From SZUA-37 sp964472525 (lineage in GTDB: Bacteria > Pseudomonadota > Gammaproteobacteria > UBA6429 > Thiohalophilaceae), in assembly GCA_964472525.1 (NCBI GenBank), contig CAYYLL010000017.1, forward strand, positions 1 through 57,032: DNA of 57,032 nucleotides. The letters are read 5' to 3'. Below are positions 9,145-16,959 of this stretch, in pieces; position 1 is the first letter of the stretch, and each line of letters begins with the position of its first letter. The notes beneath the pieces are model-generated. The model searched no databases. It saw only the letters and a list, made by a program, of their open reading frames with translations, and was not told where the DNA came from. The translations under genes were made by a program, and so were the position numbers.

Positions 9145-10132
9145 GTTAACCATAATCATCAATATTATTTTTTTACTACTAGTCACAGGATGCAACAATG
9201 CCATGAGTAACAACGTAACAAAATTCGAATGGGATGCCACTGAAAGTGCCCCTGAACACTATCCGATGGAAATAATTAACGGTACGTTTATATATAAAGG
9301 TGAATCAGAGCGTGGGTTATATATACCCAGTGGTGGAACCTTGGTTGATGGCTGGGGTGATTCAGTTTCATCACATGTCACTGGCGATAAATACAAACCC
9401 TTGCCCGATCGGTTAAGTATTACCTTTTTTTCTTATGCTGAAAAACAATTTTATCACGGCGAATTTAAATTACCTTATGATAAAATTCTAGCTCTTTTTA
9501 AGGAGGGTGTAGCAGAAAATCAAGCGATGCCGACCTATAGTAGCATTATGGCAGGTATCGCCCCCGGTGGAGCGGTATCGGTGTGGGTCATAGGAACGGG
9601 TGGTTATCTTGAAGTATTCTTTGGCCAAGCGGAAAAAATTGATTTAGATCCTAGTGTTGCGTTCGATCTACCGTTTGAAGATAAAGCTGATGAGGATGAA
9701 TATATGCAGGAAGGATTGATTGAAGTTCTTAAACCCGAAGAAATCGAACATTTAAAAACGAACGGTATCCCTTTTGGTCTGTGGGCTCGCTACCGTCATC
9801 AGTATGAATGGGAGCCGGTTCTAACGGAAGGGTTCTCTTTAACCTATATCGATTTTGAATTTTTGAATGGTGAGCGTAATGATAATGATGGTATGTTACT
9901 GCGGCCTGTTCCGAAGGAGGTTGCGTTTAAAACTGTTATTAATGATAAAAGAAGAATTTTCTTTGTAATGTTTGATGAGTTTGAAATCATGGATGCCTTT
10001 GAAAAATTGGGTGCAAATAATCAAAAAGTCTATATTGAATTTGAGCCTCGATTACCACGGGAAACCACACGAGTCCGGATTTATAATGATAAAGAATCCG
10101 TTACTCTAAAAAAGTATAAAAGTAAAAAATAG
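9134..10132 (+). CDS. DUF2931 lipoprotein 1, presumed immunity protein
   Basis: 332 residues starting MMHKLTIIINIIFLLLVTGC: a lipoprotein signal peptide whose lipobox LVTGC predicts an outer- or inner-membrane-anchored periplasmic protein. The rest matches DUF2931 (LPDRLSITFFSYAEKQFYHG, then LPYDKILALFKEG). Position directly after, and overlapping, the phospholipase gene suggests it protects the producer from that enzyme in the periplasm; this is an inference from context. The frame is open to an ATG at 9095, but 9134 places the signal peptide correctly. A 227-bp stretch (9266-9492) is identical to one in the next copy (10289-10515), a sign of recent gene conversion or duplication. Confidence 0.83.
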   Translation: MMHKLTIIINIIFLLLVTGCNNAMSNNVTKFEWDATESAPEHYPMEIINGTFIYKGESERGLYIPSGGTLVDGWGDSVSSHVTGDKYKPLPDRLSITFFSYAEKQFYHGEFKLPYDKILALFKEGVAENQAMPTYSSIMAGIAPGGAVSVWVIGTGGYLEVFFGQAEKIDLDPSVAFDLPFEDKADEDEYMQEGLIEVLKPEEIEHLKTNGIPFGLWARYRHQYEWEPVLTEGFSLTYIDFEFLNGERNDNDGMLLRPVPKEVAFKTVINDKRRIFFVMFDEFEIMDAFEKLGANNQKVYIEFEPRLPRETTRVRIYNDKESVTLKKYKSKK

Positions 10133-10147
10133 TATTACCAATATTCA

Positions 10148-11158
10148 ATGAGCTGTTTAATAAAAGGAGTTCTTCTTATTAGTTTACTCAGTACTCTTCT
10201 TGGTGGATGTGTGCGCTCTGAACGAATGAGTAACAACGTAACTAAATTCGAATGGGATGCCACTGAAAGTGCACCTAAACACTATCCAATGGAAATAATT
10301 AACGGTACGTTTATATATAAAGGTGAATCAGAGCGTGGGTTATATATACCCAGTGGTGGAACCTTGGTTGATGGCTGGGGTGATTCAGTTTCATCACATG
10401 TCACTGGCGATAAATACAAACCCTTGCCCGATCGGTTAAGTATTACCTTTTTTTCTTATGCTGAAAAACAATTTTATCACGGCGAATTTAAATTACCTTA
10501 TGATAAAATTCTAGCACTATTTAAAGAGGGTGTGGCCGCCAATCCAGAGTATCCTACCTATAGCAGCATTATGGCCGGTATCGCCCCCGGTGGAGCGGTA
10601 TCGGTGTGGGTCATAGGAACTGGTGGTTATCTTGAAGTATTTTTTGGCCAAGCAGAAAAAATTGATTTAGATCCTAGTGTTGCATTTCAGTTACCGTTTG
10701 AGAATAGAGCTGATGAGGATGAATATATGCATGAAGGATTGATTGAAGTACTTAAACCTGAAGAACTGGAGAACTTAGAAAAGAACGGCATTCCCTTTGG
10801 CTTGTGGGCACGATACCGCCACCAGTATGAATGGGAGCCGGTTCTAACGGAAGGGTTCTCTTTAACCTATATTGGTTTTAAATTTTTGAATGGTGAACGG
10901 TATAAAACCCCGGGCATGTTACTGCGGCCTGTTCCGAAGGAACTAACCTTTAAAACCATTATTAATAAAGAAGAAAATATTTTTATTATTAAATTTGATG
11001 AATTTGAAATTATGGATGCGTTTGAAAAATTGGGTGCAAATAATCAAAAAGTGTATTTAGAATTCGAGCCACGCATTCCACGAAAGACCACACGAGTTCG
11101 GATTTATAATGATAAAGAATCTATCACCTTGAAAAAATATATCAGTGATGATTGGTGA
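10148..11158 (+). CDS. DUF2931 lipoprotein 2, presumed immunity protein
   Basis: 336 residues, close paralogue of the preceding gene. The N-terminus MSCLIKGVLLISLLSTLLGG followed by Cys21 is a lipoprotein signal peptide with lipobox LLGGC. The body is nearly the same as copy 1 in the N-terminal half and the same as copy 3 in the last 74 or so codons, so it looks like a mosaic. Copies of an immunity gene may protect against variants of the effector carried by neighbouring strains. It lies 15 bp after copy 1. Confidence 0.82.
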   Translation: MSCLIKGVLLISLLSTLLGGCVRSERMSNNVTKFEWDATESAPKHYPMEIINGTFIYKGESERGLYIPSGGTLVDGWGDSVSSHVTGDKYKPLPDRLSITFFSYAEKQFYHGEFKLPYDKILALFKEGVAANPEYPTYSSIMAGIAPGGAVSVWVIGTGGYLEVFFGQAEKIDLDPSVAFQLPFENRADEDEYMHEGLIEVLKPEELENLEKNGIPFGLWARYRHQYEWEPVLTEGFSLTYIGFKFLNGERYKTPGMLLRPVPKELTFKTIINKEENIFIIKFDEFEIMDAFEKLGANNQKVYLEFEPRIPRKTTRVRIYNDKESITLKKYISDDW

Positions 11159-11242
11159 GTTTCTGTAAATAAACACTATGTAAAAAATGCGATGCATCAT
11201 TTAATAAAAGGAGTTCTTCTTATTAGTTTACTCAGTACTCTT
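10928..11242 (+). repeat. 315-bp perfect direct repeat, copy A
   Basis: Covers the last 231 bases of DUF2931 gene 2, the spacer and the first codons of gene 3. It is identical to 11972-12286, exactly 1044 bp downstream. The ends are set by mismatches at 10927/11971 and 11243/12287. A repeat of one gene unit this exact points to recent unequal crossing-over. Confidence 0.93.
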
Positions 11243-12202
11243 CCTAGTGGATATGTGCGCTCTGAACGAATGAATAATAACGTAACTAAATTCGAATGGG
11301 ATGCCACCGAGAGTGCCCCAGAACACTATCCAATGGAAATCATTAAAGGTAATTTTATCTATAAAGGTGAAGCTGCTCGGGGTTTGTATATCCCTAGCGG
11401 TGGTACGTTGGTGGATGGCTGGGCAGATCCTGTTTCGTCCCATGTGACAGGGGATAAATACAAACCCTTGCCCGACAGATTAACGATTACTTTTTTTTCA
11501 TATGCAGAAAAACAATTTTACCAAGGCGAATTTAATTTACCTTATGACAAGATTCTTGCCTTGTTTCAACAGGGTGTTGTCAATAACCCACAACATCCGA
11601 CTGCCAGCCGTATAATGGTTGGTATTGCACCAGGTGGTGCCGTGGCGGTATGGGTGATTGGCAGCGGTGACCGTATTGAAGTCTTTTTTGGTCAAGCAGA
11701 TAAAATCGATTTAGATCCCAGTGCTGCCTTTGTACTCCCCTTTAAAAGCAAAGCACAATCCGACAAATATATCGAAGAAGGATTGATTGAAGTTCTTGAA
11801 CCTAAAGAACTAGAAAGCTTAAAAAAGAACGGCATCCCCTTTGGCTTGTGGGCACGATACCGCCATCAGTATGAATGGGAGCCAGTCTTAACGGCAGGGT
11901 TTTCAAAAACGTATATTGATTTTGACTTTTTGAACGGCGAATATAATGATAAAGACGGCATGTTACTGCGACCTGTTCCGAAGGAACTAACCTTTAAAAC
12001 CATTATTAATAAAGAAGAAAATATTTTTATTATTAAATTTGATGAATTTGAAATTATGGATGCGTTTGAAAAATTGGGTGCAAATAATCAAAAAGTGTAT
12101 TTAGAATTCGAGCCACGCATTCCACGAAAGACCACACGAGTTCGGATTTATAATGATAAAGAATCTATCACCTTGAAAAAATATATCAGTGATGATTGGT
12201 GA
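11192..12202 (+). CDS. DUF2931 protein 3, lipobox cysteine lost
   Basis: 336 residues, third member of the tandem family. The N-terminus MHHLIKGVLLISLLSTLPSG has Tyr21 (TAT) where copy 2 has the lipobox Cys (TGT), a single-base difference. The protein cannot be lipidated and has no obvious signal peptidase I site, so it may stay anchored by its N-terminal helix or be a soluble periplasmic form. The body keeps the DUF2931 motifs but differs from copies 1 and 2 in the middle (VVNNPQHPTASRIMVGIAPG). Its 3' end and downstream spacer are identical over 315 bp to those of copy 2. Confidence 0.8.
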   Translation: MHHLIKGVLLISLLSTLPSGYVRSERMNNNVTKFEWDATESAPEHYPMEIIKGNFIYKGEAARGLYIPSGGTLVDGWADPVSSHVTGDKYKPLPDRLTITFFSYAEKQFYQGEFNLPYDKILALFQQGVVNNPQHPTASRIMVGIAPGGAVAVWVIGSGDRIEVFFGQADKIDLDPSAAFVLPFKSKAQSDKYIEEGLIEVLEPKELESLKKNGIPFGLWARYRHQYEWEPVLTAGFSKTYIDFDFLNGEYNDKDGMLLRPVPKELTFKTIINKEENIFIIKFDEFEIMDAFEKLGANNQKVYLEFEPRIPRKTTRVRIYNDKESITLKKYISDDW

Positions 12203-12286
12203 GTTTCTGTAAATAAACACTATGTAAAAAATGCGATGCATCATTTAATAAAAGGAGTTCTTCTTATTAGTTTACTCAGTACTCTT
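11972..12286 (+). repeat. 315-bp perfect direct repeat, copy B
   Basis: Second copy of the repeat at 10928-11242. It covers the end of DUF2931 gene 3, the spacer and the signal-peptide codons of the truncated fourth copy. Homologous recombination between the two copies would delete or add exactly one 1044-bp immunity unit. Confidence 0.93.
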
Positions 12287-12367
12287 TCTGGTGGATATGT
12301 GCGCTCTGAACGAATGAGTAATAACGTAACTAAATTTGATTGGGATACGAACAAGGCGACACACTAA
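12236..12367 (+). pseudogene. Truncated fourth DUF2931 copy
   Basis: A 43-codon ORF starting at the ATG of what would be a fourth DUF2931 gene. Residues 1-37 (MHHLIKGVLLISLLSTLSGG, then YVRSERMSNNVTKF) match copy 3, including Tyr in place of the lipobox Cys, then the similarity ends and a TAA follows at 12365-12367. About 290 codons are missing. It is the residue of a duplication event and shares the ribosome-binding region of copy 3, so a short signal-like peptide might still be made. Confidence 0.85.
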
Positions 12368-12405
12368 ATGAGCAAAGCAACACAATAAATTAAGGATACG
12401 AGAAT

Positions 12406-12996
12406 ATGAATAAAGTTATAAAAATAATATTAATTAGTGTTTCACTTTTTTTAGTGAGCTGTGCAAGTGTTTCGACAGGCACGAGTGAAACGATCGATAT
12501 TAAAGTGGTTAATAAAGACCTTCGTAAGGCTGAAAAAGCACTGCATACCGAGGATATTGAGACGGCTTTATCGATAACAAAAAAGTATGCTGAAATGGGT
12601 AATGCAAAAGCACAATTTATGTATGGGCACTATATCTACCTTAAATTTTATGTAGAAAATTATGGTAAAGATATGACTCGAAGAGTACAAAGACAAGAAA
12701 ATTTAGCCAAAGAGGAAACGCTGAAGTGGATGACAAAGTCTGCTAAACAGGGGTATGTGGGCGGACAGGCATATTTAGGGGGGTATTTTCTTGAAGGTGA
12801 TTATAAGCGAAATATAAAGCCGGAACGTGTTAAAGGCTTAATGTGGACTATTCTTGCCGCGGCTCAACTAAAAGAGAAGGATAGTGTTGAATCAGCGATT
12901 GAAGAGGCTCGGTACAATTTCAATATTACTGATGAAGATATTAAAAAAGCAAAAGAATTAGCTAAGACATGGAAAGTTGACAGTGCAGATTTATAA
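12406..12996 (+). CDS. Sel1-like repeat lipoprotein
   Basis: 196 residues. The N-terminus MNKVIKIILISVSLFLVSCA is a lipoprotein signal with lipobox LVSC. Residues from about 50 to 150 contain Sel1/TPR-like helices (AEMGNAKAQFMYGHYIYL, AKQGYVGGQAYLGGYFLEGD, GLMWTILAAAQ). Sel1 proteins are protein-binding scaffolds. It is the last gene of the T6SS payload cluster and lies 38 bp after the truncated immunity copy, so it could be a further immunity or accessory factor, but nothing in the sequence proves this. Confidence 0.72.
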   Translation: MNKVIKIILISVSLFLVSCASVSTGTSETIDIKVVNKDLRKAEKALHTEDIETALSITKKYAEMGNAKAQFMYGHYIYLKFYVENYGKDMTRRVQRQENLAKEETLKWMTKSAKQGYVGGQAYLGGYFLEGDYKRNIKPERVKGLMWTILAAAQLKEKDSVESAIEEARYNFNITDEDIKKAKELAKTWKVDSADL

Positions 12997-13114
12997 GAAT
13001 TAATAAGTATGGGTGGGCAAAATAAAGACTCTATGAATTGATAGGGATGGTAAGAAAGCTTACCCTAGCATTGACGGACCTCACGAAATTTAGTACCACA
13101 GGTTATTGTGAAAA

Positions 13115-13144
13115 AACACTTAAAAACAAGTGATTTTAAGTGTT
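13115..13144. terminator. Candidate terminator hairpin
   Basis: Arms AACACTTAAAA (13115-13125) and TTTTAAGTGTT (13134-13144) pair perfectly over 11 bp with an 8-nt loop. Flanking A and T runs on the two sides would allow it to work in either direction between the convergent genes. It lies 118 bp after the Sel1 lipoprotein stop, so it is a weak assignment. Confidence 0.4.
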
Positions 13145-13537
13145 GACGCGTCAATCTACAGAAAAATATGACTCAACATAAGATTGCATAGTCATTTTAT
13201 TCCTTCGCAATGACGTACTTTTTACCAAGGATTAATATTTTTTTACTAAGTTGTTATTTTTGATCGATTTCTATTTCAATTTTGTGGGGATTCGTCAGAC
13301 TCTGACTCCAAGCTCAATAAATGACTGCTCAATTTAATCAATGGGGACCTCTTTATAAAAATATCTTAGCTTAGCAAGATCGTAGTAAAGACTTTCTTAT
13401 TATTTATGTAGCGCAGAGAAATCTGGGAGTATTAAGATATTATTTCCCGGATTATATTTTATTCAGACTACTCATTAAATAAAAGAAACACCCTGATTTA
13501 AGGTATAGTTTTAGCCTGAATTTAAAATTCGAGTCAC

Positions 13538-13568
13538 TGGATTCCCGCTAAAGGCATGCGGGAATGAC
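13538..13568. repeat. REP-like palindrome (ATTCCCGC type), copy 1
   Basis: CTGGATTCCCGC, a short spacer, then GCGGGAATGAC; the arms ATTCCCGC (13541-13548) and GCGGGAAT (13558-13565) are perfect. The same element in the opposite orientation is at 23376-23403. It is a dispersed extragenic palindrome of the sort common in gammaproteobacteria, here in the 3' region of rsmE. Confidence 0.7.
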
Positions 13569-13593
13569 GAGCATTTCTTATCCCGAGTTCAGG

Positions 13594-14322
13594 TTAAATA
13601 CTTAAATCCCCCCATAATAATTGCAATGTTGCGATAGCGGTAATGGCAGCTGTTTCTGCGCGTAATATTCTTGGCCCCAGTTTTACCTGCTCAAATCCAT
13701 GTTGTAATATTTTTTCGAGTTCTTGTTTACTAAAACCACCTTCTGGTCCAATAATAATTCTAATCTTATCGCCGCAGTTGATTTGTTTTAAGCTAGTTGT
13801 TGCCCGTGGTTCAAAGATAATGCCAGGTGTGGTTGATAGTGCTAACCAGTCAGAAATAATTTGTAGTGGGTTGAGTTGAGGTAAAATATTGCGCCCCGAT
13901 TGTTCGCAGGCATTTTGTATTATCCCTTGCCAATGTGCCTGTCGTTTTATTTCTCGTTTGCTATCGAGTTTTATTGTTGAACGTTCAGCAGCTAATGGAG
14001 TAATACTAGCAACACCTAATTCGACTGATTTCTGAATGGCAAAATCGAGTTTGTCATTTTTAATTAGGCTTAATCCCAATTCAATATGCAGGGGCGAGGT
14101 CGTATTGTTTTCCTGTTGCTGTTCAATAGTAACGGATGTTTGTTTTTTTTCTATGCTTTCGATGTGGGCAGTAAATTCTTTACCCTGTGCATTAAATAAG
14201 ATCAGTTGATCTTTTTCTCGTAAACGTAAAACGTTTATCACATGCCGGTGTGCTTCGGTATATAATTGGATAGTTTGGCCAGAGTCCAATGTTTGATTTA
14301 GATAAATGCGGGGGATACGCAT
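13594..14322 (-). CDS. rsmE: 16S rRNA m3U1498 methyltransferase RsmE
   Basis: 242 residues, full length for RsmE, which methylates N3 of U1498 in 16S rRNA with SAM. The N-terminal PUA-like part starts MRIPRIYLNQTL. The SPOUT knot signatures are present near the C-terminus: IIIGPEGGFSKQEL and LGPRILRAETAAI. The gene starts 6 bp after the metF stop, so it is probably cotranscribed with metF and translated from the same message, linking a SAM-using enzyme to the methyl cycle. Confidence 0.95.
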   Translation of the reverse strand: MRIPRIYLNQTLDSGQTIQLYTEAHRHVINVLRLREKDQLILFNAQGKEFTAHIESIEKKQTSVTIEQQQENNTTSPLHIELGLSLIKNDKLDFAIQKSVELGVASITPLAAERSTIKLDSKREIKRQAHWQGIIQNACEQSGRNILPQLNPLQIISDWLALSTTPGIIFEPRATTSLKQINCGDKIRIIIGPEGGFSKQELEKILQHGFEQVKLGPRILRAETAAITAIATLQLLWGDLSI

Positions 14323-14328
14323 TTTATT

Positions 14329-15189
14329 TTACACTTGTGACAAATTTAGATTATTCCATAAGGCTTTGGTTGGTGCGGTTTGATTCATGGTATAAAAATG
14401 TAAACCAGGCGCGCCAGCGGCCAATAATTGTTCACATAGGTGAGTAACGACTTCTTCACCAAAGCTGCGTATGGATTGTTTGTCGTCACCATAGGCTTCC
14501 AGACGTTTACGGATCCATCGCGGAATTTCCGAACCACACATATCAGAGAATCGAGCTAATTGAGTGTAATTGGTAATGGGCATAATACCGGGCATAATGG
14601 GGATAGACAGGCCACGTTTTTCACAGGCATCGACAAAATTATAATAAGCATCGGCATTAAAAAAGTATTGTGTTATAGCACTATTGGCACCTGCTTCAAC
14701 TTTCCGTTTAAAATTATCAAGATCGACTTCGGCGTTAACGGCCTGAGGATGAAATTCAGGATAAGCAGCAACTTCAATATGAAAATGATCGTTGTATTTA
14801 TTACGAATAAAACTAACTAATTCATTAGCATAATTAAATTCACCATGATTACCTGCACCGGAACCGGATGGCATATCACCTCTTAATACAACCAGTTGCT
14901 TAATACCATTACTCTTGTATTGTTCGAGTAGGCTAACAATAATTTTATTGTCTGTTCCCATACAAGATATATGTGGTGCGGCATTAAAGCCTGCATTCTT
15001 TATATCGAGTACGGTTTCCATTGTACCATCTTGCGTACTACCACCGGCTCCAAAGGTAACAGAAAAATATTTAGGCTTAAGTTTACCTAGTTCAGAGCGA
15101 ACTACTTTTAATTTTTCGGCACCTTCGGGAGTTTTGGGTGGAAAAAATTCAAAACTAAATTGTTTGGTGTGTTTTTTTTGTGATTCCAT
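14329..15189 (-). CDS. metF: 5,10-methylenetetrahydrofolate reductase MetF
   Basis: 286 residues, usual size for bacterial MetF, the FAD enzyme that reduces 5,10-methylene-THF to 5-methyl-THF for methionine synthesis. Motifs include FSFEFFPPKTPEGAEKL at the N-terminus, SVTFGAGGSTQDGT, and PGIMPITNYTQLARF. A purine-rich AAAGG lies upstream of the ATG. It is downstream of ahcY on the same strand, separated by 100 bp that hold a REP-like palindrome, and is followed 6 bp later by rsmE. Confidence 0.96.
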   Translation of the reverse strand: MESQKKHTKQFSFEFFPPKTPEGAEKLKVVRSELGKLKPKYFSVTFGAGGSTQDGTMETVLDIKNAGFNAAPHISCMGTDNKIIVSLLEQYKSNGIKQLVVLRGDMPSGSGAGNHGEFNYANELVSFIRNKYNDHFHIEVAAYPEFHPQAVNAEVDLDNFKRKVEAGANSAITQYFFNADAYYNFVDACEKRGLSIPIMPGIMPITNYTQLARFSDMCGSEIPRWIRKRLEAYGDDKQSIRSFGEEVVTHLCEQLLAAGAPGLHFYTMNQTAPTKALWNNLNLSQV

Positions 15190-15205
15190 ATTTTAAACCT
15201 TTATA

Positions 15206-15275
15206 AACCATGAAGGACACAAAGAAGGCAATAAAAATTAATAAATTTTTAGTCTTCTTCGCATCCTTCGTGGTT
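15206..15275. repeat. Long imperfect palindrome between ahcY and metF
   Basis: Arms of about 22 bp (15206-15227 and 15254-15275) pair AACCATGAAGGAC with a GCATCCTTCGTGGTT-containing arm, with a few mismatches. This AACCACGAAGGA-type element occurs widely between genes in many bacteria. Here it could form a hairpin in the ahcY-metF transcript and lower metF expression. Confidence 0.6.
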
Positions 15276-15289
15276 AATATTATTATTAC

Positions 15290-16699
15290 TTAGTAACGGT
15301 AATGATTTGGTTTGAAAGGTCCTTCAACCGGCACACTAATGTAATCGGCTTGCTCTTGAGATAACGTGCTTAAGTGAGCGCCAACTTTCTGTAAATGTAA
15401 GCGTGCTACTTTTTCATCAAGAATTTTCGGCAATATATAAACTTCATTCTTATAATCTTTAGAATTTTTGTAGAACTCCATTTGTGCCATGACCTGATTA
15501 GTGAATGATGCTGACATAACAAAACTTGGATGGCCTGTTGCGCAACCTAAATTCACTAAACGACCTTTTGCTAAAACAATGATTTTCTTGCCATCAGGGA
15601 AGATAACATGATCAACTTGTGGTTTAATTTCTGACCATTCGTATTTTTCAAGGGAAGCAATATCAATTTCAGAATCGAAGTGACCGATGTTGGATACAAT
15701 CGCTTCATTTTTCATTTTAATCATATGGTCGTGATTGATAACATTCATGTTACCGGTTGTGGTTACAAAAATATCACCTTGTGAACAAGCTTCGTTCATA
15801 TCAACAACACGGTAGCCTTCCATTGCAGCTTGTAATGCACAGATGGGATCAATTTCAGTAACCCAAACTGTTGCGCCCATGCCTTTAAATGCTTGCGCAC
15901 AACCTTTACCTACATCACCATAACCTAAAACAACGGCGATTTTACCGGCAATCATGACATCGGTTGCACGTTTGATACTGTCAATTAAAGATTCACGACA
16001 GCCGTATAAGTTATCGAATTTCGATTTAGTGGCTGAGTCATTCACGTTCATTGCAGGGAAAAGTAATTCACCTTTTTCTTGCATTTCATATAAACGATGA
16101 ACGCCCGTTGTGGTTTCTTCGGTTACACCTTTCACACTTTCTGTGATATCGCCCCAGACACTTGCACCCGATTTAATGGTGCGACGTAATACATCAAGCA
16201 CGGCTTTGTATTCTTCATTGTCATTGTCTTTTGTTGCAGGGATGGCGCCAGCTTTTTCAAACTCGACACCTTTATGAACTAATAATGTTGCATCACCACC
16301 GTCATCAAGAATCATGTTGGGTAATTTTCCATCGGGCCATAATAAGGCTTGCTCAGTACACCACCAGTATTCTTCGATGGTTTCACCTTTCCATGCAAAA
16401 ACCGGAATATTTTGATCGGCAATCGCCGCAGCCGCATGATCTTGAGTTGAAAAGATATTACAGGAAACCCAACGAACTTCAGCACCCAAAGCAATCAGGG
16501 TTTCGATAAGTACCGCCGTTTGAATGGTCATGTGGATACTGCCCATGATACGGCAGCCTGCGAGAGGTTGTTCATTGCCAAATTCTTCACGTAATGCCAT
16601 TAGTCCGGGCATTTCAGTTTCGGCAATTGAAATTTCTTTGTGGCCCCATTCAGCAAGTGAAATATCGGCAACTTTATAATCGCTAAAATCAGCGTTCAT
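15290..16699 (-). CDS. ahcY: Adenosylhomocysteinase (SAH hydrolase)
   Basis: 469 residues. AhcY splits S-adenosylhomocysteine into adenosine and homocysteine, removing the product that inhibits methyltransferases. Visible motifs are YKVADISLAEWGHKEI at the N-terminus, the Rossmann NAD-binding loop VVLGYGDVGKGCAQAF, and the C-terminal GPFKPNHYRY that is invariant in the family. The insert near residues 90-160 is usual for bacterial forms. A riboswitch that senses its own substrate lies directly upstream, and AGGAG (complement of 16708-16712) precedes the ATG, inside the region the riboswitch can mask or release. Confidence 0.97.
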   Translation of the reverse strand: MNADFSDYKVADISLAEWGHKEISIAETEMPGLMALREEFGNEQPLAGCRIMGSIHMTIQTAVLIETLIALGAEVRWVSCNIFSTQDHAAAAIADQNIPVFAWKGETIEEYWWCTEQALLWPDGKLPNMILDDGGDATLLVHKGVEFEKAGAIPATKDNDNEEYKAVLDVLRRTIKSGASVWGDITESVKGVTEETTTGVHRLYEMQEKGELLFPAMNVNDSATKSKFDNLYGCRESLIDSIKRATDVMIAGKIAVVLGYGDVGKGCAQAFKGMGATVWVTEIDPICALQAAMEGYRVVDMNEACSQGDIFVTTTGNMNVINHDHMIKMKNEAIVSNIGHFDSEIDIASLEKYEWSEIKPQVDHVIFPDGKKIIVLAKGRLVNLGCATGHPSFVMSASFTNQVMAQMEFYKNSKDYKNEVYILPKILDEKVARLHLQKVGAHLSTLSQEQADYISVPVEGPFKPNHYRY

Positions 16700-16728
16700 A
16701 CGTCATTCTCCTAAAAGTAAATAAGAAT

Positions 16729-16806
16729 GAGCGCCGTTTATCCAGTAAATGGATCTGCCTCTTTCTGAGCCTGACGAAAATATATTCCGCTGCAGCGCCC
16801 CTCATA
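16729..16806 (-). promoter_or_regulatory. SAH riboswitch controlling ahcY
   Basis: Read on the - strand the leader contains GAGGGGCGCTGCAGCGG, then GTCAGGCTC, then AACGGCGCTC, the three conserved blocks of the SAH riboswitch in their usual order and spacing. The last block (complement of 16729-16735) can pair with the first to make the pseudoknot. The ahcY ribosome-binding site begins about 17 nt further on. In known members SAH binding turns expression on, so SAH would induce its own hydrolase. No intrinsic terminator is seen between aptamer and start, so control is probably at translation. Confidence 0.92.
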
Positions 16807-16896
16807 AAAGACAGTAAAAATTAAAAACGTAAGTATAGACCCTTTTTATAGATGGTGCTATTTAACCTCAGCTTTGTATAAGAAACCAGATTGCTT

Positions 16897-16943
16897 CGCT
16901 ATCGCTCGCAACGACAAAAATGGGGTCATTGCGAACGATAGCG
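16897..16943. repeat. REP-like inverted repeat between metK and ahcY
   Basis: CGCTATCGCTCGCAACGAC (16897-16915) pairs with GTCATTGCGAACGATAGCG (16925-16943) apart from two mismatches, with a 9-nt loop. It lies 17 bp after the metK stop and could help end the metK transcript as well as being a dispersed repeat. Confidence 0.65.
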
Positions 16944-16959
16944 TGGTCATCTTTAAAAT

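Larger units (their letters stand above)
12997..13593. other. Intergenic region between T6SS cluster and rsmE
   Basis: About 600 bp between convergent genes with no supported ORF. It contains a perfect 11-bp stem hairpin (13115-13125 with 13134-13144), a candidate terminator, and a REP-like palindrome at 13541-13565. It marks the boundary between the accessory T6SS cluster and the housekeeping block. Confidence 0.6.

Noticed and set aside
1..13000. Complete T6SS apparatus
   Set aside because: Only tube, spike, tip, adaptors, effector and immunity genes are present; sheath, baseplate and membrane-complex genes are absent from the window.
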